Assembly: GCF_005889735.1 (NCBI RefSeq) | Contig: NZ_VCKY01000070.1 | Span: 1-43,945 of the forward strand | Origin: Nonomuraea turkmeniaca | GTDB taxonomy: Bacteria; Actinomycetota; Actinomycetes; Streptosporangiales; Streptosporangiaceae | Reading direction: 5' to 3' | Length of the DNA: 43,945 nucleotides | Shown here: positions 12,440 through 19,479 of the stretch, piece after piece | Position numbering within the stretch: the first letter of the stretch is position 1 | Layout of the letters: each line of letters opens with the position of its first letter | Translations under genes and position numbers: made by a program | The notes under the pieces: model-generated | Seen by the model: the letters and a program-made list of their open reading frames with translations, nothing else | The model's database searches: none | What the model was told of the DNA's origin: nothing

Positions 12440-12847
12440 TCACTGGCCGGCTCCGTCCTGATTCCGATAGAGGCGGCTGACGGTGTAGTCGGCTGTCGGG
12501 ATCGGGGACGAGTGCGAGTCAGAGGCCGTGTTGCGGTTGTTGACCCTGGCTGGCGGTCGCCGTTTCGCCCTCAGCTGCCTGACGTCGGTACGGGTCGGCG
12601 GCAGATCCGGGACTCGGCGGCCAGGGATCGGCAAGGCGCGGGTACGGGTCTCTACGCGTTCGAAGGCGACGGCCGGTTCGATTGCGGCGGCCTCGATGAT
12701 CCATGAGATCTGTTCCTCGGTCCACAGGAGCCGATGGGAGATCCGGGTGACGGGTATAGAGCGTCCTGCTCTCAGATAGAGCCAGTTCTTGGATACTCGG
12801 AGGATCGCGGCTACTTCGTCGGTGTCGTAGAGCCGGGGGAGCGTCAT
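12440..12847 (-). CDS. Excisionase-like MerR/HTH_17 protein, 135 aa
   Basis: Start set at the ATG at 12847 (MTLPRLYDTDEVAAILRVSK...); no ribosome site is evident, so it may be leaderless or start elsewhere. Residues 5-55 form a winged-helix module of the excisionase type: LYDTDEVAAILRVSKNWLYL, then RAGRSIPVTRISHRLLWTEE and QISWIIEAA. The last 75 residues are basic and disordered-looking (TRALPIPGRRVPDLPPTRTD, RAKRRPPARVNNRN). Xis proteins bend attachment-site DNA to steer integrase toward excision; this one lies 1.6 kb from the predicted right junction, but no integrase is nearby. Confidence 0.7.
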   Translation of the reverse strand: MTLPRLYDTDEVAAILRVSKNWLYLRAGRSIPVTRISHRLLWTEEQISWIIEAAAIEPAVAFERVETRTRALPIPGRRVPDLPPTRTDVRQLRAKRRPPARVNNRNTASDSHSSPIPTADYTVSRLYRNQDGAGQ

Positions 12848-12967
12848 AGCCGAAGTTAAGAGGGCGGTGGAGTTCCTAGGCGAATGTGAGCGCCATTCGT
12901 CGGCGGACCATCCTTGCCCCTGGGGATGAGATCTGTGCATCTCAGGAAGAAACGGGACCCGACTGGG

Positions 12968-13300
12968 TCACACTTCATCGGCGCCACGTCGAGCGACGAT
13001 CTCGGCGGCGCTCAGGCTGTGCTGGTGCTCGACGTACCAGGCGCGCTCGTTGGCTGCCGCGTACCCGTCCCAGGTCTCCCGCTGTATGGCCGGCATGTCG
13101 TGGGGCGGCGAGACCTGCTTTGGCCGCCGCGCGTACAACCTGAGCAGGTTGTCGGGGTCGTAGCCGACCGTCCACGACGTGTAGTCGCCGCCCACGACAG
13201 GGATAGCGTCCAGCACGATTTGTACGCCGCCGCCGACGCCTCGCGCAGTGACAGTGGGAACGCCGCATCTGTCGCACGGGACCGGGATGATCGCGCTCAT
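12968..13300 (-). CDS. Unknown protein with CxxC, 110 aa
   Basis: The ATG at 13300 overlaps the upstream stop by ATGA. The product starts MSAIIPVPCDRCGVPTVTAR, with a CxxC that could be half of a zinc site or a redox pair, followed by beta-rich sequence (GVQIVLDAIPVVGGDYTSWT), a basic linker (LLRLYARRPKQVSPPHDM) and a helical end (ANERAWYVEHQHSLSAAEIV). Soluble. It is coupled to the 89-aa gene. No family recognised. Confidence 0.65.
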   Translation of the reverse strand: MSAIIPVPCDRCGVPTVTARGVGGGVQIVLDAIPVVGGDYTSWTVGYDPDNLLRLYARRPKQVSPPHDMPAIQRETWDGYAAANERAWYVEHQHSLSAAEIVARRGADEV

Positions 13301-13566
13301 GTCGGGTTTCCGGTACGGAACTCGGGCTTGTGGGGTGTCATGAGCGGCGGTATCCGCAGCATGGCCTGAGAGTCCGGCGCCGTGGGGGAGTGGTAGTGCC
13401 CGTCAGGCGCGACCTCGCATCTCATGCGATCCACGGCCAGGCCGGGTTCGGTCGATCTGTACCGGTCGGTGCCGGGATGCTTGACGATCTCTTTCCTGCA
13501 GTGGGCGCATGCCTGAGGGGCTCCAGGCATGTTCGCCGGCTCGCCGCTCTCGTAGGGTTGATCCAT
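13297..13566 (-). CDS. Unknown zinc-knuckle-like protein, 89 aa
   Basis: The ATG at 13566 is preceded by GGAGGTC at 8 nt. The product has ACAHCRKEIVKHPGTDRY near residue 20, then DRMRCEVAPDGHYHSP: a CxxC followed by Cys and His residues, a possible small zinc domain. The rest is Pro-rich and polar (AMLRIPPLMTPHKPEFRTG). First gene of a two-gene leftward unit driven by the promoter at 13630-13658. Function unknown. Confidence 0.65.
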   Translation of the reverse strand: MDQPYESGEPANMPGAPQACAHCRKEIVKHPGTDRYRSTEPGLAVDRMRCEVAPDGHYHSPTAPDSQAMLRIPPLMTPHKPEFRTGNPT

Positions 13567-13591
13567 GGGTCGGACCTCCAGCGTCCGATCG

Positions 13592-13626
13592 GGCCCCTGT
13601 CGGCGTTTGCCCGCCTGGCAGGGGCC
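13592..13626 (-). promoter_or_regulatory. Leader hairpin upstream of the 89-aa gene
   Basis: GGCCCCTG (13592-13599) pairs with CAGGGGCC (13619-13626), 19-nt loop, between the leftward promoter and the start codon at 13566. Possible attenuator or protein-binding RNA/DNA site. Confidence 0.45.
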
Positions 13627-13629
13627 ATT

Positions 13630-13658
13630 TCTATGTGTGCTTCAGTCTGGCACGTCAA
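13630..13658 (-). promoter_or_regulatory. Leftward promoter for the 89/110-aa unit
   Basis: On the reverse strand TTGACG (13658-13653) and CATAGA (13635-13630) are 17 nt apart. Both boxes closely match those of the cassette promoter at 10303-10330 (TTGACT, CATAGT), supporting a shared promoter type within the element. Confidence 0.6.
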
Positions 13659-13683
13659 GGTGTCTTAAACCATCCCTCAGCGT

Positions 13684-13712
13684 GTTACAGGGCGTCTAGG
13701 TGTACCTATGTT
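13684..13712 (+). promoter_or_regulatory. Possible rightward promoter with AGGT-GT-ACCT operator
   Basis: GTTACA (13684) and TATGTT (13707) are 17 nt apart, ahead of the GntR-type gene at 13743. Between them lies AGGTGTACCT (13698-13707), an interrupted palindrome, with a further AGGTAC just downstream (13718). It may be the autoregulatory operator of the GntR protein. Confidence 0.4.
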
Positions 13713-13742
13713 TGCCCAGGTACAGCCCGGATTCTTGATCGC

Positions 13743-14003
13743 ATGCATCCGAGTCGATCGAAGTGGCGGCACGCCTTCCGCGTCATCTGTGACCGGATCC
13801 GCACGGGCGAGCTGGCCGCCGGCGATCGGGTGCCGACCGTGCACGAGCTCATGCAGGAGTTCTCCATGAGCAACACCGTGGCGCAGAAGGTCCACCGCGC
13901 GTTGCGGGAGGCCGGCCTGGTGGAGACAGAGCCCGGCACCGGCAGCTACGTGCTCGAGGGTGCTGCCGAGAAGCTTCAGGCCGCCCACGAGGACGACGAC
14001 TGA
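13743..14003 (+). CDS. GntR-type winged-helix regulator, HTH only, 86 aa
   Basis: ATG 13743 begins MHPSRSKWRHAFRVICDRIR, followed by the GntR winged helix: TGELAAGDRVPTVHELMQEF, SMSNTVAQKVHRALREAGLV and the wing ETEPGTGSYVLEG. It ends in an acidic tail (AAHEDDD). There is no effector-binding domain, as is usual for short repressors of actinomycete elements (KorSA-like). No ribosome site is seen; the predicted -10 is about 30 nt upstream, so translation may rely on a very short leader. It probably represses itself or nearby transfer/lytic genes. Confidence 0.8.
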   Translation: MHPSRSKWRHAFRVICDRIRTGELAAGDRVPTVHELMQEFSMSNTVAQKVHRALREAGLVETEPGTGSYVLEGAAEKLQAAHEDDD

Positions 14004-14068
14004 CTCTCCGACCCCTGTGACTGGTACTCAATCGCGCGACCAGGGCACACCAGGTCATGCCCTGCCAT

Positions 14069-14090
14069 GCCCGGTCTCGGCAGACCGGGC
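14069..14090. promoter_or_regulatory. Palindrome upstream of second GntR gene
   Basis: GCCCGGTCT (14069-14077) and AGACCGGGC (14082-14090) form a perfect 9-bp inverted repeat with a 4-nt gap, 29 nt before the GntR start at 14119. CATGCC occurs twice just before it (about 14056 and 14065). Candidate operator or leader hairpin. Confidence 0.5.
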
Positions 14091-14118
14091 GCTGGTATGC
14101 CCTCCTACGGTCTGCCGC

Positions 14119-14355
14119 ATGGTCGAGTGGGCGCCGGACGAGACGGTGTGGGAGCAGCTTTACGCCATTCTGCGCGATCGTATCGAAACGGGCGTTTATA
14201 AGCCAAGGATGCCGATTCCGTCGATTACGCATCTGGAGCAGGAGTTCGGCGTCGCAAGAGGTACGGTGCGGAAGGTTCTCAACAAGCTGAAGGATGACGG
14301 CCTGTTGCGGGCGATTTCCGGCAAAGGCACCTTTGTAGTGCCTCGATCGGAGTAA
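14119..14355 (+). CDS. GntR-type winged-helix regulator, HTH only, 78 aa
   Basis: ATG 14119 gives 78 residues, MVEWAPDETVWEQLYAILRD, then RIETGVYKPRMPIPSITHLE, QEFGVARGTVRKVLNKLKDD and the wing GLLRAISGKGTFVVPRSE. It is a complete GntR DNA-binding domain (xPSxxxLxxxxxVxRxTVRxx pattern) without a ligand domain. It differs clearly from the regulator at 13743, so the two are not a recent duplication. It is the last gene of the element before the terminator and the junction with comEA. Likely a repressor of element functions. Confidence 0.85.
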   Translation: MVEWAPDETVWEQLYAILRDRIETGVYKPRMPIPSITHLEQEFGVARGTVRKVLNKLKDDGLLRAISGKGTFVVPRSE

Positions 14356-14368
14356 TCGGACTTTCTTG

Positions 14369-14399
14369 CGCCCCAGCCGTTGAGGCTGGGGCGTTTTCG
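14369..14399 (+). terminator. Rho-independent terminator at the element's right end
   Basis: CGCCCCAGCC (14369-14378) pairs with GGCTGGGGCG (14384-14393), 5-nt loop, followed by TTTT. It closes the element's last gene and shields comEC from read-through. Confidence 0.9.
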
Positions 14400-14432
14400 T
14401 TCTCGGCGTCCGTTGTCACGGAATGTCTCGAT

Positions 14433-14452
14433 GTAACCCGTTACGTTTGGGC
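14433..14452. other. Predicted right attachment junction (attR)
   Basis: Reading leftward from the comEA remnant, ComEA-like coding ends at about 14450; on the element side lies GTAAC-CC-GTTAC (14433-14444), a small inverted repeat of the kind found in integrase arms. The crossover is therefore within about 14440-14455. The integrase type and the core bases cannot be read without the left end. Confidence 0.5.
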
Positions 14453-14494
14453 CCGCGCAAGTTCGACGAGATCAAGCCGAAGGTGCGCGTCTGA
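14450..14494 (+). pseudogene. comEA: comEA 3' remnant (last 14 codons)
   Basis: In the frame ending at TGA 14492-14494 the peptide is GPRKFDEIKPKVRV. This matches the end of ComEA proteins, where the last helix-hairpin-helix runs (I)GxRKFxxIKxxVxV. The stop is 1 nt before the ATG of comEC, the position comEA occupies in actinobacteria. Upstream of Gly the frame reads non-homologous element sequence (HGMSRCNPLRL). ComEA is the DNA receptor of the uptake machinery. The 5' part should lie left of the element; whether the element restores the 3' end there is unknown. Confidence 0.7.
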
Positions 14495-14495
14495 C

Positions 14496-17060
14496 ATGCC
14501 GCATCAGGGACCACCGGACACCGACACGGACCTCGACGAGCGGAAGCACGCCTGGCCTCTGACACTCCCCGCGCTGGCCGCCTGGGCCTGCGCCCTGGTC
14601 CTCCTCGGGTGCGCCGCCGTCGTAGGCATGATCGTCGCGGTGTCCACGGCCCTGGCCGCCTGTGCGGTGGCATGGCGCACTCGCGCGGCCACCAGGCCGC
14701 GTACGCGACCAATGGCCGAGCCGAGAAGGTGGCCACGTGTCAGGCGGCCGGGTGTGCGGCCATCGCCGGTTTGGCGCAACGTCACCGTCGCCACACTCAT
14801 CTGCGCAGCGGCGGTCTCGGCGTCGGTCGCCTTCCGGATCCAGGCTCTCACCACAGGCCCGGCGGCCGAACTCGCGGCGAAGGGCTCATCCATCACCGCC
14901 CGGATCGCCCTCACCGACGACCCCCGACGCAGAGCATCCGGAGGCGGACGTTTCAACCAGGACAGTTACGTGGTCCGGGCCACGCTCGAGATCATTCAGA
15001 CCGCCGGAGGCAGACAAGCCGTCAGCGTCCCCATCACCGTCTTCGCCGGCGGCCGCGACTGGAGCGGCCTGCTCCCCAGCCAGCACCTCGAAGTCACCGG
15101 CCGCCTGGCGAAAGCGACCCCTGGCGACTTGGTGGCAGCCGTTCTCCTGGTCCGGGGCCCACCACGGGTGCTGACGCCACCGTCCCAGCTCCAGACGGTC
15201 GCGGGCAGTCTGAGATCCGGGCTGCGCACCGCCGCCGACATTCTTCCCCCGGACCAGCGAGGCCTGCTCCCCGGTCTGGTCGTGGGGGACGTGTCCCGCA
15301 TGGATCCCCAAGTGGCATCCGATCTCAGGGAGGCCGGGATGAACCACCTCCATGCGGTCAGCGGAGCCAACCTGGCCATCGTCGCCGGCGCAACCCTGGC
15401 GATCTCCCGCTTGATCGGACTTTCCCTGCCCATGAGGGCGGGCTTCGCCGCCATCGCGATGCTCGCGTTCGCCGTCGTGGCCCGCCCGTCCCCGAGCGTC
15501 CTGCGGGCCCTCCTCATGGGCCTGGTGGCGGCCGTAGCCCTGGGTACAGGACGCGCGAGGGACGGCTTCGCGGCCTTGTCGGCAACGGTTCTGCTGTTGA
15601 TGTTGTTCGCACCCGAGCTGGCTCGCTCGTACGGCTTCGCCCTCTCGGTCGCGGCGACCGCGGGCATCCTCATCCTCGCCCCACGCTGGCGCGACCGCCT
15701 GTCATCCGCCGATGCCGAGGAGGAGGGAGGCGACTCGCCTGTAGGGAGGCGTGCGGAGGAAGGCAGTGTGCCCGTGAGACGGACGTTCGACCCGCCCGTA
15801 GCGTCCCCAGGCCGCGACGCCGGCCGGCCGTACCGGTTTCCGCGCTGGGTGGCAGAGGCTGTGGCCGTGCCGGCGGCCGCTCAGGTGGCCGTGACGCCCG
15901 TGCTCGTGCTGATGTCGGGACAGCTGACGCCCGTGGCCGTGCTCGCCAACCTGCTCGTGACGCCGGCGGTGGCTCCGGCGACCCTGCTCGGCTTTGGCGC
16001 CGCACTCGTGGCGCCCCTATGGCCTGATGCGGCGAGCCTCCTGGTCATCCCGGCCGGGTACGCCGTCGGCTGGATCATCGCGGTTGCCGGCTGGGCCGTC
16101 GACCTGCCTTTCGCCACGCTGCCCTGGCCCAGTGGCCTGCTGGGGGTCGCCCTGCTCGGGCTTGTGGTGGCGATCGCGATACCCGTCCTGCGCCATCGAG
16201 TCTGGCGAGCGCCGGCGCTGACGGTCGCCGGTGCCGCGCTGGTGACCGTCCTGGTGGTACGTCCCGTCGCAGGGCCGTGGCCGCCCAAGGACTGGTTGAT
16301 GGTGATGTGCGATGTCGGGCAAGGGGATGGGCTGGTCATCGCGGCGGGGCCGGGCCGGGGCGTCGTCGTCGACGCCGGGCCTGACCCCATCGTCATGGAC
16401 CGGTGCCTGCGCAGGATCGGCGTTGACGACGTACCGCTGCTCGTCCTCACCCATCCCCATGCCGATCATGTGGACGGGCTCACGGGGGTCCTCAGAAACC
16501 GGCGCGTGGGGGCGGTGGTCGTCAGCCCGCAGCGCACGGAGGGCAGAGCCCACGCGCATGTATCGGTCACCCTGGGACAGCGACGGATACCCGAATGGAC
16601 GGCGGTGCCGGGGAGTCGCTGGCGGTTCGGCCCTTCGGAGCTGAGCGTGCTCGCTCCCGATCCCTCCATGAGCGAGATGCACGGCCAGGGGGAGGGCAGC
16701 ACGATCAACAACTCCAGCGTGGTGCTCCACGTGCGATGGCGTGCGGGATCAATACTGCTCGGTGGCGACCTGGAGACCGAGGCCCAGGAAGAGCTTCTGC
16801 GCCGCGTTCGTGTACGGGCCGACATTCTCAAGACCCCGCATCATGGATCCAACCGGCAGTCGCCGGCCTTTCTGGCTTCCCTCGGGGTACGAGCGGCGCT
16901 GATCAGCGTGGGCGCAGGCAACGACTACGGCCATCCGGCCCCGTCCACGCTCGCCCTGCTGCGGCGGCTCGGCGCGATCACCTACCGCACAGACCGATCC
17001 GGAGACCTTGCGGTTGTCGAGCGCGACGGGGGATTGGCGGTGGTGGCCCGCGGACCGTAG
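14496..17060 (+). CDS. comEC: ComEC/Rec2 DNA-uptake channel with metallo-beta-lactamase domain
   Basis: ATG 14496 gives 854 residues. N-terminal helices (LTLPALAAWACALVLLGCAA) are followed by an OB-like extracytoplasmic part, the competence domain with many membrane helices from about residue 254 (DQRGLLPGLVVGDVSRMDPQ, MNHLHAVSGANLAIVAGATL), a low-complexity insert near 405-450 rich in Glu, Arg and Pro, and a metallo-beta-lactamase domain (DVGQGDGLVI from 606, THPHADHVDG with His653). ComEC carries single-stranded DNA across the membrane. All motifs are intact, so the gene looks functional even though its comEA neighbour is cut. With the element in place its native promoter upstream of comEA is separated from it. 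Confidence 0.95.
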   Translation: MPHQGPPDTDTDLDERKHAWPLTLPALAAWACALVLLGCAAVVGMIVAVSTALAACAVAWRTRAATRPRTRPMAEPRRWPRVRRPGVRPSPVWRNVTVATLICAAAVSASVAFRIQALTTGPAAELAAKGSSITARIALTDDPRRRASGGGRFNQDSYVVRATLEIIQTAGGRQAVSVPITVFAGGRDWSGLLPSQHLEVTGRLAKATPGDLVAAVLLVRGPPRVLTPPSQLQTVAGSLRSGLRTAADILPPDQRGLLPGLVVGDVSRMDPQVASDLREAGMNHLHAVSGANLAIVAGATLAISRLIGLSLPMRAGFAAIAMLAFAVVARPSPSVLRALLMGLVAAVALGTGRARDGFAALSATVLLLMLFAPELARSYGFALSVAATAGILILAPRWRDRLSSADAEEEGGDSPVGRRAEEGSVPVRRTFDPPVASPGRDAGRPYRFPRWVAEAVAVPAAAQVAVTPVLVLMSGQLTPVAVLANLLVTPAVAPATLLGFGAALVAPLWPDAASLLVIPAGYAVGWIIAVAGWAVDLPFATLPWPSGLLGVALLGLVVAIAIPVLRHRVWRAPALTVAGAALVTVLVVRPVAGPWPPKDWLMVMCDVGQGDGLVIAAGPGRGVVVDAGPDPIVMDRCLRRIGVDDVPLLVLTHPHADHVDGLTGVLRNRRVGAVVVSPQRTEGRAHAHVSVTLGQRRIPEWTAVPGSRWRFGPSELSVLAPDPSMSEMHGQGEGSTINNSSVVLHVRWRAGSILLGGDLETEAQEELLRRVRVRADILKTPHHGSNRQSPAFLASLGVRAALISVGAGNDYGHPAPSTLALLRRLGAITYRTDRSGDLAVVERDGGLAVVARGP

Positions 17061-17158
17061 TGGCCGCGTAGCACCTTGCAGCGGACTGATGTCGTGGCAG
17101 GTCGGTCAGATGCAGCGGACCTTATGGACCCGATGATAAAGGCGCAGCCGGGCAACCT

Positions 17159-18010
17159 TCATCCGAAGAACGTCGCGGTCGTCGCCACGAACCGGTCCGC
17201 GTCATCGACCCATGGGAAGTGGCCTGCTTCTGGTTGAACCACGAACTCCGCCTTCGGGAACAACCCCGCGAACTCGGCCACGGCGCTCGGGGGTGTGTTC
17301 AGGTCGAGCTCGCCGGCAAGCAGCAGCACCGGCGCGTTGAACGCGGCGAGTGCCGCACGCGTGGCCTCCGGGTCGAACGCGCCCTCGGCGCGGAAGGAGG
17401 CGGCGGCTTCGAGGTTCTGATGGCCGTCCTGGGCCGCTTGGTAGGCCTGTGCCGCCGCATCCCATCGGCTGTAGTAGAAGGGGGCGATGGCCTGCCGGCC
17501 GTCGTCGGTGACCTTGCCGGCCATAATGGCTTCAAGGGCCGCGAAGGCCTCTGCGAACCACGGTTCGCCCTTGCGGAGGCGTGCGATTTCCACCCGGGAC
17601 TCCGCGGTGACCGTGATGCCGACGCCGAACGGGCTCGGAGTGATCAGAGCCAGCTTGCCGACACGTTCCGGATGCCGGGCGGCATAGAGCACCGCGAGGT
17701 TCGTGCCGGCGGAGTGCCCGAGCAGGTCAAGCCGATCAAGACCGAGGTGCTCTCGCAGCGCCTCGACATCGTCGACCTGCCGATCACAACGATAGGAGCC
17801 GGTGTCCTCCGGTGCCGCGGACTGCCCGGTGCCACGTGGATCCAGCATGATCAACTGCCGATGAGCCGACAGGCCGCCGAGTTCACCCAGGTAAACGGAG
17901 TCCTGCATCGGCCCGCCCGGCAGGCAGATCACCGGGGTGCCTGCTCCGAACACGTGGTAGGCGAGGTTGGTTCCATTGTGTGCGAAGAAGGCAGGCATGG
18001 CGAAGACCAT
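17159..18010 (-). CDS. Alpha/beta hydrolase, 283 aa
   Basis: Start chosen at the ATG at 18010 (MVFAMPAFFAHNGTNLAYHV); ATG 17998 is an alternative, and the frame is open for much longer upstream through a repeat. The protein has the oxyanion-hole motif LPGGPMQD, the DPRGTGQS segment, the nucleophile elbow GHSAG (Ser100), an acid in LLAGELDLNTPP and a late His (EAGHFPW). This is the layout of proline-iminopeptidase-like and related hydrolases; the substrate cannot be told. It lies in reverse orientation between comEC and holA, which are usually adjacent, so it is an insertion into conserved synteny. Confidence 0.85.
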   Translation of the reverse strand: MVFAMPAFFAHNGTNLAYHVFGAGTPVICLPGGPMQDSVYLGELGGLSAHRQLIMLDPRGTGQSAAPEDTGSYRCDRQVDDVEALREHLGLDRLDLLGHSAGTNLAVLYAARHPERVGKLALITPSPFGVGITVTAESRVEIARLRKGEPWFAEAFAALEAIMAGKVTDDGRQAIAPFYYSRWDAAAQAYQAAQDGHQNLEAAASFRAEGAFDPEATRAALAAFNAPVLLLAGELDLNTPPSAVAEFAGLFPKAEFVVQPEAGHFPWVDDADRFVATTATFFG

Positions 18011-18507
18011 GTCACCGGCATCCGGCCAAGGCAACCGATTATCCGCGCCGCCGGGGAGGCCGTTCCGGACAGGCCCGGTGACCGTCGAGGCGCCGCTCAT
18101 GACGACCGTGACCTTGCCCGGCGTCAGGGGCAGCGTGTGCCACGCGGCGACCTTGCCCGGCGTCGGGGGCAGCGTGGGCCATGCGGCGACCTTGCCCGGC
18201 GTCGGGGGTAGCGTGGGCCACGTGGCGTACGCCCATCCGGTGCGCCCATGGTTGGGCGCTTCGGAGATCTCCGCGTCGCCCATGGGCCCATACCGGGATC
18301 TCCTGAGCATTCGCCCAGGCGCGCTGGGGGATCCGTGGTCTCGGGCTTGCGGCCCGCGGCGCCGGCGTGCACGTGGGTCGGCTCCTGGGAGTCCGGAGGG
18401 CGAGATCGAGGCCGTGCCGGCCGAGCGTCGACGTGCTGCCTCCTGACCACCGCGACTCCTCGTCGCCGAGTACCAGGTTGTCGGTGGGGCATGGCATGCT
18501 GCCAGGC
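18011..18507. other. Gene-poor stretch between hydrolase and holA
   Basis: No convincing gene. It holds the 39-bp triple repeat (18111-18227) and must contain the divergent promoters of the hydrolase and holA. A reverse open frame runs through the whole stretch, in phase with the hydrolase, but its peptide is Arg/Pro-rich without domain character and it overlaps the holA start. Confidence 0.6.
18111..18227. repeat. Three tandem 39-bp repeats
   Basis: Units start at 18111, 18150 and 18189, each opening with ACCTTGCCCGGCGTC, and differ at a few positions. The 39-bp length is 13 codons; read on the reverse strand in the hydrolase frame each unit gives GKVAAWPTLPPTP or a close variant. Position is 100-220 nt upstream of the hydrolase start. 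Confidence 0.9.
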
Positions 18508-19479
18508 ATGGCGGGAAGCGATCCAGCACCTGTGACCTTGGTCCTCGGCGACGAGGAGTTGCTGGCCGAGCGGGCCGTGAGCGGCGTCGTGGCGGCGGCG
18601 CGGGCCGCGGATTCGGGCGTCGAGGTGCACGACCTCATGGGCAGCAAGGTGACGCCGGGGGAGCTGACGCAGTTGACCTCGCCGTCGTTGTTCGGCGATC
18701 GGTCCGTGGTGGTGATCCGGTCGGCGCAGGATCTGCCCAAGGACGTCATCAACGAGATCGTGACCTATGCCAAGCAGCCGTCGGACGACACCGTGCTCGT
18801 GCTGGCGCACCCGGGCGGGGTGAAGGGCAAAGCGCTGGTCGACGGCGTGAAGAAGGCCGGGGCCGCGGTGATCACGATCAACAAGGTCACCAAGGCGGGG
18901 TAGCGGCTGGACTTCATCAAAGGGGAGTTCAAACGGGCGGGAAGAAACGTTTCGGGGGATGCCGTCCAGGCGTTGCTCGACGCGGTCGGCAACGATCTGC
19001 GGGAGCTGGCGGCGGCGTGCAGCCAGCTGGCGTTCGACACCGAGGACAAGACGATCAGTGCGGCGGCCGTGGCGCGCTATCACAAGGGGCGGGCCGAGGT
19101 CACCGGGTTCAATGTCGCCGACTCGGCGATCGAGGGGCGGCTGGGCGACGCCCTGGAGCAATTGCGGTGGGCGCTCGGCACCGGGGTTGCTCCTGTGTTG
19201 CTGGTGAGTGCGCTGGCCGGTGGGTTGCGGTCGTTGGCCAAGGTGGGGAGTGCGCCGCGTAACCTCCGCGGTGGGCAGCTGGCCGGCCATGTCGGGATGC
19301 CGCCGTGGAAGGTGGATCGGGTGAGGCGGCAGCTGAACGGGTGGGGGCCGGACGGGTTGTCGCGGGCCATTCAGGCGGTGGCCGAGGCGGACGAGCAGGT
19401 CAAGGGCGGGGGAGCGGATCCGGCGTACGCGCTGGAGCATACGGTGCAGGTCATCGTGGCCAGCCGCACGGGAAGGTAA
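18508..19479 (+). pseudogene. holA: holA, DNA polymerase III delta subunit, with in-frame amber codon
   Basis: Start at ATG 18508 (18496 possible). The product begins MAGSDPAPVTLVLGDEELLA, typical of actinobacterial HolA, which loads the beta clamp as part of the clamp-loader complex. At codon 132 (18901-18903) the frame reads TAG, then continues without shift as RLDFIKGEFKRAGR through LLDAVGNDLRELAAACSQLA and QLAGHVGMPPWKVDRVRRQL to TGA at 19479. Total length, about 323 codons, fits an intact HolA. A GAG to TAG change would explain it. Since HolA is essential, a sequence error, read-through or two-part protein should be considered before calling the gene dead. Confidence 0.85.

Larger units (their letters stand above)
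1..14452. mobile_element. Right part of an integrated prophage (or phage/ICE hybrid)
   Basis: Seen: phage-type late genes at the left edge (tail-like end, holin-like protein), a terminator, cargo, a long leftward cassette of tiny genes, an FtsK-type translocase, an excisionase-like HTH protein, several repressors and divergent operator regions, ending abruptly against the last codons of a ComEA-like gene just before comEC. Genes right of the junction are ordinary conserved backbone. No integrase, terminase, capsid or replication initiator is visible, so the element extends left beyond the window and its exact type cannot be fixed. The FtsK-type protein and its membrane partner also resemble the transfer modules of actinomycete integrative conjugative elements, so a hybrid is possible. 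Confidence 0.8.

Noticed and set aside
14400..14500. tRNA gene as integration target
   Set aside because: No cloverleaf-like sequence or CCA end at the junction; the adjoining backbone sequence is coding and comEA-like.
17159..18529. 456-codon version of the alpha/beta hydrolase
   Set aside because: The extra N-terminus is Arg/Pro-rich, passes through the 39-bp repeats and overlaps the holA start; the fold begins at about 18010.
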